Assembly: GCA_001777515.1 (NCBI GenBank) | Contig: MFEF01000003.1 | Coordinates: forward strand, 1 to 53,422 | Length of the DNA stretch: 53,422 nt | Direction of reading: 5' to 3' | From: Candidatus Doudnabacteria bacterium RIFCSPHIGHO2_01_48_18 | Lineage (GTDB): Bacteria; Patescibacteriota; Doudnabacteria; UBA920; 2-01-FULL-46-14 | In this document: one piece after another, positions 37,822-46,304 of the stretch | Layout of the letters: each line of letters starts with the position of its first letter | Position numbering within the stretch: the first letter of the stretch is position 1 | The notes under the pieces: model-generated | What the model saw: the letters and a program-made list of their open reading frames with translations, nothing else | The model's database searches: none | Told to the model about the DNA's origin: nothing | Program-made: the position numbers and the translations under genes

Positions 37822-38125
37822 AATATATCTTGAGGAGATAAAGGAATTTTGTGGGAAGATTATTGCGTTCACAAAAAATTCCAGCTTTGATGATTTTGCG
37901 GCTGACGAGAAGCTGCAGCTGTCAGTTATAAAATTAATTGAAAATGTAGGCGAAGCTTCAAAACGGTTGGCAGATGATGCGCGGAGTCAGTATCCCAAGG
38001 TAGACTGGAAAAAAGCCATGGCAATGCGCGATCGCTTGGTGCACGATTATATGGACACTGATTTGGCGATTGTTTTTGATGTGGCCAAAAACGAAATACC
38101 GAAGCTATTGAAAGCACTGGGATAG
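37808..38125 (+). CDS. hepT: HEPN-domain toxin (HepT-like, DUF86)
   Basis: RDRLVHDYMD (Rx4HxY) motif; adjacent MNT gene. Confidence 0.9.
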   Translation: MDKDKIYLEEIKEFCGKIIAFTKNSSFDDFAADEKLQLSVIKLIENVGEASKRLADDARSQYPKVDWKKAMAMRDRLVHDYMDTDLAIVFDVAKNEIPKLLKALG

Positions 38126-38127
38126 GA

Positions 38128-39309
38128 ATGGATTTCTTCCAAATCCTCAAAAACGACATCAACTCAAAGGCCCGGCTTGGGATAATCAATACTGCTCACG
38201 GCCCGGTAAAAACTCCGGCATTTTTGCCGATTGGCACGAGGGGCAGCGTCAAAGCCGTAACCTCGGAGGAGCTGCGGTTTTGGGGCGCGGAAATGATTTT
38301 GGCTAACACCTATCATCTGTGGATGCGGCCGGGAGACGCGCTGATTAACAAGGCCGGCGGCCTGCATAAATTCATGGGCTGGGACGGCCCGATTTTTACT
38401 GATTCCGGTGGGTACCAGGTGTATTCGCTTGGAGAAAAAATTACCGAAAGCACTAGCGAGCGCAAACCAACCCTCAAAAAGATTACTGAAAAAGGCGTGG
38501 AGTTTAGAAATGAGCTTGATGGTGCGCTTCATGTCCTCAGCCCTGAGGAATCGATTCAGATCCAATCCAACCTGGGATCTGATATCGCGGTCGTGCTTGA
38601 TGATGTACCAGGCCTGCCTGCTACCAAGACGCGACTCGAGAGCTCGCTCGAGCTGACGTTGAAATGGGCGGAAAGAGCAAAAAAACAGTTTGAAAAGATT
38701 ACGCCTGAAAGCGTCAATCCCGGTCAAAAACTTTTTGGCGTAGTACAGGGCGGCGACCGCGAATATCTGCGAAAAAAATCCGTCCGGGCCTTGCAAAAAA
38801 TCGGTTTTGATGGCTATGGTATCGGAGGGCTGGCGATTGGTGCGGTGGCAGACGACCCGGAGATCATGTACCGTGTGATCGATTTTACTGTTCCTTATCT
38901 GGAGGATGATAAACCTCGGCATTTGCTGGGCGTCGGCTACCCGGAACAAATCATCAAATCTATCGCCCTTGGCATGGATACGTTTGACTGCGTGATCCCG
39001 ACCCGGAATGCCAGGCACGGCGAGCTGTTTATCAATCAAAAAAACGGCAATGGTGCCGGTTACGCTGCTCTGAAAATTTTAAACAAACAATATGCCGAGG
39101 ATTTCACGCCGATTGACAACACCTGTTCCTGCTACGGCTGCCGCCATCATAACCGCGCTTATCTGCGTCATCTGTTTATGAGCGGCGAACCACTTGGCAT
39201 TCGCCTCGCGACTATGCACAACCTAAGATTTTATTTGGATTTTATGGAAAAGGTCCGAAGATCAATAGAGTTTGAAAGCTTTTCCGAGTTGCTCGCGCTT
39301 TATCAGTAA
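38128..39309 (+). CDS. tgt: Queuine tRNA-ribosyltransferase
   Basis: ANTYHLWMRPGDALI, FTDSGGYQVYSLG, GGLAIGAV, CSCYGCRHHNRAYLRHLF. Confidence 0.97.
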   Translation: MDFFQILKNDINSKARLGIINTAHGPVKTPAFLPIGTRGSVKAVTSEELRFWGAEMILANTYHLWMRPGDALINKAGGLHKFMGWDGPIFTDSGGYQVYSLGEKITESTSERKPTLKKITEKGVEFRNELDGALHVLSPEESIQIQSNLGSDIAVVLDDVPGLPATKTRLESSLELTLKWAERAKKQFEKITPESVNPGQKLFGVVQGGDREYLRKKSVRALQKIGFDGYGIGGLAIGAVADDPEIMYRVIDFTVPYLEDDKPRHLLGVGYPEQIIKSIALGMDTFDCVIPTRNARHGELFINQKNGNGAGYAALKILNKQYAEDFTPIDNTCSCYGCRHHNRAYLRHLFMSGEPLGIRLATMHNLRFYLDFMEKVRRSIEFESFSELLALYQ

Positions 39310-39337
39310 TTAACCCCCTCCAGCTTAACGGTTACAA

Positions 39338-39718
39338 CTAGGTTGGCAAATAAACGGAAATTTTCTCGAGTATTTCCTGGGGCTGATGATAAGTTTTGAC
39401 CAGATAATCCTCTGCGCCCAGCAGTAGTGCGAGTTTTTTGTCATCATCCACATGCTTGCTGCCAAGGTTTGTCAAAACTATGACGGGAATATTTTTTGTG
39501 TCTTGATCCTTTTTGAAAGCCTTGAGCAGCTCAAAACCATTCATGCTGGGCAGTAGAATATCCAGCAATATTAGATCGGGCTTTTTCTTGGCGAGCTCCT
39601 GGCCTTCTTTGCCGTCATGCGCGATTTCGACATCAAATTTCGCGGACAAAACCTCGTCATACAGTTCAGCTAAATCCTGATCGTCTTCTATTAGCAATAT
39701 TTTTTTTCTTTTTGTCAT
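39338..39718 (-). CDS. Response regulator receiver protein
   Basis: ILLIEDDQDLAELY, DLILLDILLPSMNGFELL, VIVLTNL, DYLVKTYH. Confidence 0.95.
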   Translation of the reverse strand: MTKRKKILLIEDDQDLAELYDEVLSAKFDVEIAHDGKEGQELAKKKPDLILLDILLPSMNGFELLKAFKKDQDTKNIPVIVLTNLGSKHVDDDKKLALLLGAEDYLVKTYHQPQEILEKISVYLPT

Positions 39719-39731
39719 TTCTTTGGGATCC

Positions 39732-40949
39732 TTAGATTAAAGGTAACTGTTTAGATTCTTCCAGCAATTGTAAGGTGAAACAAAATCGGCTGCCAATCCC
39801 CAACTCAGAATCTACCCAGATGCGGCCTTTTTGCATTTCCACCAACTGCTTGACAATATAAAGTCCCAGGCCAGTGCCTCCAGCTTTTATGGAGAGCGCA
39901 TTGGGAACGCGGAAAAATTTTTCAAAGATGCTTTGATGATAGTCTTTGGCAATGCCCACGCCATTGTCTTGCACGCAAATAGTTGCTATCGGGCCGCTTT
40001 CCGTTATTGATTTTTTACAGCTTATTTTTATTACAGCGCCTGATTCAGTGTATTTGAGAGCGTTTCCCACGAGATTCGAAATGATCTTTTTCGTGTGATC
40101 TGGGTTGCCGCTTAACAGATAATCCTCGTGCATTTCCACAAACAGAGTTTTGTTGTCGTTCTTTGCTTTGATCCGCCATTCGTTCACGACTTCGTCAATG
40201 ATGGGGCTGATTTCAAAGGGCAAAAATTCCATTTTCGGCCGGTGTTCTAGCTTAATAACACTCAGTAAATCCTCTACCACATCGTGTAATTTTTTCGCCG
40301 CTCTGACGAGTTTTTCGACATATGTCTGCTCTTTGCCCAAAACTCCGTGATGCTCTTTTTCAAGCAGCGTCAGATATCCCTGCAGTGCCGTTAGCGGCGT
40401 CCGCAGCTCGTGAGCAGCCGACGAAATGAAATCCTCTTTTGTTTTTTCCAGCTGTTTTCGCTCCGTAATATCCTCTACAGTGCCTTCATAACAAATAATA
40501 TCCCCGTCCTCGTCTTTTACAGCCCGCGCGTTTTCGCGAATGTAGATTATCGAGCCGTTTTTGCGCCGCCACGCAGCTTCTGAAGCTTTTACCTCGCCTT
40601 GCATCTCTACCAGCTCTTTGAAGCGTGAACGCGGGGATTGTGGATCAAACCCTTCGGCCTCAAGGTTTCTGGTGCGCAGCTCTTCCAAGGAATCGTAACC
40701 GAGCATTTTGATCAACTGCGGATTGCAAAGCAAAATGCGGCCATCAGGCGTCGTACGGTAAATACCCATCGGACTGTTCTCAAAAAAGTATTTATACCGT
40801 TCTTCACTCTGTCTTAAGGCGGACGCGATGGCTTTGGCATGGTCGTGCTCGCTTTCCATCTGTACAACCCGATTCTGCAGGGACTCAATTTTCTGCCTCG
40901 CAATTGCCAGTTCCTCGTCTAAATCATGTTTTAATGCGATTTTTTCCAT
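39732..40949 (-). CDS. PAS-domain sensor histidine kinase
   Basis: PAS segment; SSAAHELRTPLTALQGYL H-box; NLVGNALKYT; GTGLGLYIVKQLVE. Confidence 0.95.
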   Translation of the reverse strand: MEKIALKHDLDEELAIARQKIESLQNRVVQMESEHDHAKAIASALRQSEERYKYFFENSPMGIYRTTPDGRILLCNPQLIKMLGYDSLEELRTRNLEAEGFDPQSPRSRFKELVEMQGEVKASEAAWRRKNGSIIYIRENARAVKDEDGDIICYEGTVEDITERKQLEKTKEDFISSAAHELRTPLTALQGYLTLLEKEHHGVLGKEQTYVEKLVRAAKKLHDVVEDLLSVIKLEHRPKMEFLPFEISPIIDEVVNEWRIKAKNDNKTLFVEMHEDYLLSGNPDHTKKIISNLVGNALKYTESGAVIKISCKKSITESGPIATICVQDNGVGIAKDYHQSIFEKFFRVPNALSIKAGGTGLGLYIVKQLVEMQKGRIWVDSELGIGSRFCFTLQLLEESKQLPLI

Positions 40950-41134
40950 ATGGCAAGTTTTATTATCCCATTTCCGATTTCGCTTCGCAAATCGAGTAAA
41001 CAGAAAAAATTGTACAAAATGCACAAAAGACCATATTATAAACTTGTATTTTTTGGGTTAAATTAGGGATTTTTGAATAATTGGATATTCTGTACAATTT
41101 ATCTAGCATTACTTAACTACGAGGGAGTTATAAA

Positions 41135-42385
41135 GTGAACTTTATTGAACTGGCTTCATCCGCGATCATTGACAAGCTAAAAAGCGTATTGGATCAGGAT
41201 GTGGCAATAACAGATCTCACAGGCACTGTTGTTGCCGACAGTGAAATCAAAAATTTTGGGAAACACCTGCCTACTACAGCCCTGGTTTTGAAAAACAACA
41301 AAACTATGCCCCTGCCAAAAGGCGAACTGGAGGCTGAAGTCACAGCCTGGGCAACTCCTCTCATATATGACAACCAGGTCGTCGGCAGCCTCATCCTCAA
41401 AGACAATGGGCGGGTAACTGAAGAGCAGATCAACCTCGCCAAATCCCTTGCTGAGCTTCTTATCCACCAGGTCATGGTGCTGCGCATGCTTCCGACCACG
41501 TCGCAAGTGCTCGACAAATTTTTCTATGATTTGTTCGAGGGGCAGGAAAATGATAAAACCAAGCCCTTGGAACAGAGCCGTTTTCTTGACATTCACTACT
41601 ACAAGGTCGGCTTGGATCGAGATCGAATTGTGGTCCTAATAAACATTCCCGGATTTTGGCAAAAACTCTTGGGCCAAAATATCGTGCCGCAGGAAACAGA
41701 GCAAGCCAAGGTTGAACATTACAAGCAAACCATTCAGCAGATCTTCAAGCCGTATGGCGCGTCGCTCGAAGATATCTTAGTGACTTATTTCAGCGGTGAT
41801 AATTTCATCGTGCTCATCGCGGCTCCGCCCGAGAGTGGCCAAAAAACTCACGAGCAGGTCCTCAATAACGCTGATACCATTCCGGGACTGATAAAGAATT
41901 CACTCGGGGAAACAGCGCTTTTGGCTGTCCCCAATTTTCACGCGGGACTGGACGGGCTCCTCAAAGCCTACAATCAGGCGAAAATCACCTTGTCGCTTGG
42001 GAAAAAACTTTATCCCGTCAATCATGTTTTTTTCTATCGCGAGGTGATATTGGCGAAAATGATCAACCAGATTCCCGCGGCAGAGCAGCAATATTTTATT
42101 AACTATTACTTAAAGAGTCTGCTTAAAAAACCGCCCCTGCTAAAAACCCTGTCCGCCTATTTCTCGGCTGACCTCGATCTTAAAGCGACGGCGCAAAAGC
42201 TCAATATACACAAGAACACGTTGTATTACCGGTTTGACAAAATTGAGAAGCTAATCGGACTCGACCCGCGCTCATTTCATAATGCTATCAAGATTGTCCT
42301 AGCGCTTCTCATGTATCAAATCAGTGCTGACGTGGAGTCAAAAAACACAAATTCTCAGGTTCCGGTTAACCAATTGTTTGGATAA
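41135..42385 (+). CDS. CdaR/PucR-like transcriptional regulator
   Basis: Sugar-diacid-recognition-like N-terminus; C-terminal PucR HTH ATAQKLNIHKNTLYYRFDKIEKLIGLDPR; GTG start after GAGGGAG. Confidence 0.85.
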   Translation: MNFIELASSAIIDKLKSVLDQDVAITDLTGTVVADSEIKNFGKHLPTTALVLKNNKTMPLPKGELEAEVTAWATPLIYDNQVVGSLILKDNGRVTEEQINLAKSLAELLIHQVMVLRMLPTTSQVLDKFFYDLFEGQENDKTKPLEQSRFLDIHYYKVGLDRDRIVVLINIPGFWQKLLGQNIVPQETEQAKVEHYKQTIQQIFKPYGASLEDILVTYFSGDNFIVLIAAPPESGQKTHEQVLNNADTIPGLIKNSLGETALLAVPNFHAGLDGLLKAYNQAKITLSLGKKLYPVNHVFFYREVILAKMINQIPAAEQQYFINYYLKSLLKKPPLLKTLSAYFSADLDLKATAQKLNIHKNTLYYRFDKIEKLIGLDPRSFHNAIKIVLALLMYQISADVESKNTNSQVPVNQLFG

Positions 42386-42622
42386 ACCGCACAATGACTC
42401 GAAAAGCACCAGCAGGCACTATGGATAAGCGCGATTGAAGCGCGTCATATTCCGATCCTGAATTATTACAGGCTTTAACAGAAATATATAGACTTGGGCC
42501 GCTTGAGGAAATGCCAATCAAAATGCGTTATCCTCCGGTCCCCACCAATATGCTTGGGTAATTCGGGCGGAAAATTAAAAAGCTATACAAACGAGGTTAG
42601 GCGTTTATATAGCTTCAGGGTA

Positions 42623-42669
42623 GAACCCCGTTGTCACTAAATAATTTTCGTGGCAGTGGGGTTTTTTTA
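42623..42669 (+). terminator. Terminator hairpin
   Basis: GAACCCCGTTGTCAC...GTGGCAGTGGGGTTTTTTT. Confidence 0.7.
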
Positions 42670-42679
42670 TTGGCTGTTT

Positions 42680-44875
42680 TTACCGCTGTACGAAGCGGTC
42701 TAGATTTGGCTTGCCACCAGGCCGTCCGCCGCTGCGAGGCGGTCTTTGTCCGCGATCGCTGCCTTGGGAAGGATTGTATCCTGGCAGCAAAGCTTTGCGA
42801 GACAGGTTGATACGCCCCATTTCATCAACATTGATGACTTTGACTCGAACCGTGTCGCCAATATTTACCACATCGGTAACCTTTTCCACGCGGTGATTCT
42901 CCAACTCGGAAATATGGATCATGCCGTCCTGTCCTGGCAGAATCTGCACGAAAGCCCCAAAATCCAAAATTTTTACAACCTTGCCTTCAAACTCTTCGCC
43001 TACCGCGACCTCGCGCACTAGATTTTTGATCCAATCAACCGCTTTCTTTGAGCCCTCCTCATTGTTTGAGGTCACCATTACAAGACCGTCATCCTCAATG
43101 TCAATCTTCACGCCGGTCTCGGCAATGATTGTGTTTATGACTTTGCCGCCCGGACCAATAACTTCGCGGATTTTTTCCGGATTGATATAAAAAGAAGTTA
43201 TTCGTGGCGCGAAGGGAGACATTTCCTTGCGCGGCTCTGGGATGGCCGAGAGCATCTTCTCTAGGATAAACAGCCGGCCGGCTTTCGCTTGCTCGAGAGC
43301 GGCGCTCAGGATCTCGACAGTGAGGCCTTTGACCTTGATATCAAGCTGCAACGCGGTAATGCCATCTTTGGTGCCGGCAACCTTGAAATCCATGTGTCCG
43401 TTGCCATCCTCAATGCCTTGAATATCTGATAAAATCTTGAAATTGCCGGTTTTAGTATCAAGCACCAAACCCATCGCGATTCCTGACACAGGCGCTTTAA
43501 TCGGCACGCCTGCGTCCATGAGCGCTAATGTGCTGCCGCAGGTTGACCCCATCGAGGTCGAGCCATTACTCGATAGCACTTCAGACACGAGGCGAACCGT
43601 ATAAGGAAAATCTTCTTTTTTGGGGATCATTGGCTCGAGCGCGCGTTCAGCCAGCGCGCCATGGCCGATTTCGCGGCGGCCCGGAGATCTCAAAGGCTGA
43701 ACCTCGCCGACAGAATAGCCGGGGAAATTATAGTGATGCATATAGCGCTTGTGGCGCTCATCGATCGTATCCAGATCCTCGAGCAGCTGCACGTCATCGG
43801 GCCCGCCCAGCGTCGCTGTGGTCAGCACCTGGGTTTCGCCTCGTTTAAAAAGACCCGTCCCGTGAACGCGCGGCAGTACTGAAACCTCGCAGCTGATGGG
43901 CCTTATTTCATCCAGCACTCGGCCATCAACCCGTTTTGAATCCTTTAATATAGCGCCCTGTAGCAATTCTTTGACTTTTTTATCATAGATGTACCCAACT
44001 TCTTTTTTGAGTGCCGCGTCATCCCCAGCCAGCTCAGTCACTGCCTTGTCACGAAGATCATTCATCGCCTTTTCGCGATCCGTTTTTTCCGGCTTGAAGA
44101 GAGCCGCGGCGAGATCGTCCTTGTAGGCAGAAAATTTTTCCACTAGCTCAGCTTGCGGCGCGAAAGTTTTTATTTCTACCTTGGCATTACCAACATCACT
44201 GGCAAGTTTTTTTATAAGCCCGACAATATTTTTAATCTCGCCTTGCGCGAAAGCGATTGCTTCCAGTATTTCTGCTTCCGGCACTTCTTTTGCGCCTGCT
44301 TCAACCATGATGATATGATTCTCTGTGCCTGAAACTATCAGATCCAGCGTGCTGCCGTTTTCTTGCTCCGCATAGGAGGGATTGAGCACGAGTTTCCCAT
44401 CAATCTTCCCGACCCGCACGCCAGCGATCGGACTATCCCAGGGAATATCAGAAACCTCGATCGCGGCAGAGGCAGCGTTGAGCCCGAGCACGTCAGGATC
44501 GTTTATACCGTCAACAGAAAGAACCGTGACCACGACTTGAATATCGTTGCGTATATTATCGTTGAACATTGGACGAATACTGCGGTCAATCACGCGGCCG
44601 CGCAAAATCGCGTCATCAGAAGGACGGCCTTCGCGTTTGACCCAGCGCGAACCCTTGATCTTTCCCGCAGCATAGAGCTTTTCCTCATAATCAACCATGA
44701 GCGGCAGATAATCTATTCCATCCCGTTGGCGTCCAAGGACGATGGTCCCCATGACCATGGTGTCTCCCGCTCTTACTACCACGGAACCGTTTGCTTGCAT
44801 GGCAAATTTACCCGTTGACAGATTCCAGGTCTTTGTCCCAATTTGGGCCTCAGCTGAATATTCTTTTTTTGGCAT
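42680..44875 (-). CDS. pnp: Polyribonucleotide nucleotidyltransferase
   Basis: RRE[I/H]GHGALAERAL, SSNGSTSMGSTCGSTLALMDAGVPI, KH and S1 domains at the C-terminus; start at MPKKEYS. Confidence 0.97.
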   Translation of the reverse strand: MPKKEYSAEAQIGTKTWNLSTGKFAMQANGSVVVRAGDTMVMGTIVLGRQRDGIDYLPLMVDYEEKLYAAGKIKGSRWVKREGRPSDDAILRGRVIDRSIRPMFNDNIRNDIQVVVTVLSVDGINDPDVLGLNAASAAIEVSDIPWDSPIAGVRVGKIDGKLVLNPSYAEQENGSTLDLIVSGTENHIIMVEAGAKEVPEAEILEAIAFAQGEIKNIVGLIKKLASDVGNAKVEIKTFAPQAELVEKFSAYKDDLAAALFKPEKTDREKAMNDLRDKAVTELAGDDAALKKEVGYIYDKKVKELLQGAILKDSKRVDGRVLDEIRPISCEVSVLPRVHGTGLFKRGETQVLTTATLGGPDDVQLLEDLDTIDERHKRYMHHYNFPGYSVGEVQPLRSPGRREIGHGALAERALEPMIPKKEDFPYTVRLVSEVLSSNGSTSMGSTCGSTLALMDAGVPIKAPVSGIAMGLVLDTKTGNFKILSDIQGIEDGNGHMDFKVAGTKDGITALQLDIKVKGLTVEILSAALEQAKAGRLFILEKMLSAIPEPRKEMSPFAPRITSFYINPEKIREVIGPGGKVINTIIAETGVKIDIEDDGLVMVTSNNEEGSKKAVDWIKNLVREVAVGEEFEGKVVKILDFGAFVQILPGQDGMIHISELENHRVEKVTDVVNIGDTVRVKVINVDEMGRINLSRKALLPGYNPSQGSDRGQRPPRSGGRPGGKPNLDRFVQR

Positions 44876-44993
44876 TACATATTTGTTCCGGTTCTGGAAC
44901 AACGTTCCTGAGAGGTATCTGGAGCCTTGGAGCTGCAAATATTTCTCAACAAGCGTTCTTCCAACCGAGACCGTTAATTGTTAATTGTTCAGC

Positions 44994-45260
44994 TTATTTC
45001 TTCAGCTTAAGCTTTTCAACAATCTTCTCGTGGCGCTTCTCGTCCTCTTCCTTCAAATATCGAAGCAAACGGCGGCGGTTTCCTACCATTTTCAAAAGCC
45101 CGCGGCGGGAGTGGTTGTCCTTTTTATGCTTGGTCAAATGCTCGGCTACCTGCTCAATTTCCCGCGACAAAATCGCGATTTGCACCTCTGGACTGCCGGT
45201 ATCGCCCTTGTGCGTCTGAAATTTCTTGATGATATTCTCTTTTTCCTTAGTTGTAAGCAT
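44994..45260 (-). CDS. rpsO: 30S ribosomal protein S15
   Basis: [54 protein letters not shown]. Confidence 0.97.
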   Translation of the reverse strand: MLTTKEKENIIKKFQTHKGDTGSPEVQIAILSREIEQVAEHLTKHKKDNHSRRGLLKMVGNRRRLLRYLKEEDEKRHEKIVEKLKLKK

Positions 45261-45315
45261 GCAAAAATACTACCATAGCCGTAAACATATGGCAAGCCCC
45301 TGTAGGGTTATAAAT

Positions 45316-45353
45316 AAAATCGGCCGCAAGTAAGCCTTACGACCGATTGTTTT
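45316..45353. terminator. Terminator hairpin
   Basis: AAAATCGGCCG...CGACCGATTGTTTT. Confidence 0.55.
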
Positions 45354-45366
45354 AGTGAAGGTTAAC

Positions 45367-46185
45367 TTAACTTGGCACTTTTCCCGAGTCGTTTAAATAT
45401 TTCAAGAACTGTGGACACTGGGGGTCGTCCTGGCAGCGTAGCAGGATATTGTCGATTTCGATAAAATCCGATTCCAGCGGCTGGCCGCTCGCCCGCAATT
45501 GCCTCACGGCCTTGATGTTGACCTCAAACCACGCTCTCGCCTCTTCCTGGGATATTTCTTCAGTCGTGCGCTTCTGGTTATAGAACTCTGCTGTATGCTC
45601 CAAATGCACTGCTTCGTGAACCAGCATCAGCGCGAAAGTATTTTTCACCTGTTGGTTAAACCCCGTCGCAACATTTTGCTGGACCCGCAAGATGATGAAC
45701 AGCCTCGATATCGAGAGATTAACAAAAGGCATAAACGGCGGCTGTGCATCATTGTTCCTTGAGGTGTAGCCTGACGTCATCATGGTTGCTTCCTTAGGTC
45801 TGCCGTCCGAAGTGGTGAAGAGTCCGGCATAAGGGTTGAACCCCAAGCGACCAGCCTGGGTTTCCGTATAAACCCAGCTGATCTTTTCTGCCATGAACGG
45901 CGTCATATAAGAATTCTTCGGGTTTGATGGATTTACGTCGGCCAGCAGGTCATTGACTAGCCTCACCGCCTCCGATTGAGGGATGGTGAGTCGAACATTG
46001 CCTTGTGCGTCTGTGATGACGATAACCATTTCGGCCTCCTGGTCAGGGGCAATAGACGGCGTAACTTGCGGCTCCACAGGCCTTTTTTTTGATGGCATTA
46101 TTGCGAACGTGAGAATAGCGCCCACAGCAATAAGGCATATGCATAAAATGCGCCGAGGTTTTGTTCGGGCGTTTTTCCTCTTCAC
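45367..46185 (-). CDS. Membrane-anchored protein with HExxH-type motif
   Basis: N-terminal hydrophobic anchor; LMLVHEAVHLEHTAEFY. Confidence 0.7.
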   Translation of the reverse strand: MKRKNARTKPRRILCICLIAVGAILTFAIMPSKKRPVEPQVTPSIAPDQEAEMVIVITDAQGNVRLTIPQSEAVRLVNDLLADVNPSNPKNSYMTPFMAEKISWVYTETQAGRLGFNPYAGLFTTSDGRPKEATMMTSGYTSRNNDAQPPFMPFVNLSISRLFIILRVQQNVATGFNQQVKNTFALMLVHEAVHLEHTAEFYNQKRTTEEISQEEARAWFEVNIKAVRQLRASGQPLESDFIEIDNILLRCQDDPQCPQFLKYLNDSGKVPS

Positions 46186-46253
46186 TTTGGTTCCTCCTAT
46201 GTATTGGGAATGGAATTGTATAAAATTTTGCTTGCTTTGTCAATCATTTGCAA

Positions 46254-46288
46254 TAAAAAATCCGCGTTGCAAACAACGCGGATTTTTT
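46254..46288. terminator. Strong bidirectional terminator hairpin
   Basis: AAAAATCCGCGTTG-caaa-CAACGCGGATTTTTT. Confidence 0.8.
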
Positions 46289-46304
46289 CAACGACTTTTG
46301 CTTG

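Noticed and set aside
42436-42438. UGA recoded to glycine genome-wide (as in Gracilibacteria/SR1)
   Set aside because: Long conserved genes have no internal TGA and several, such as clpB, end naturally at TGA.
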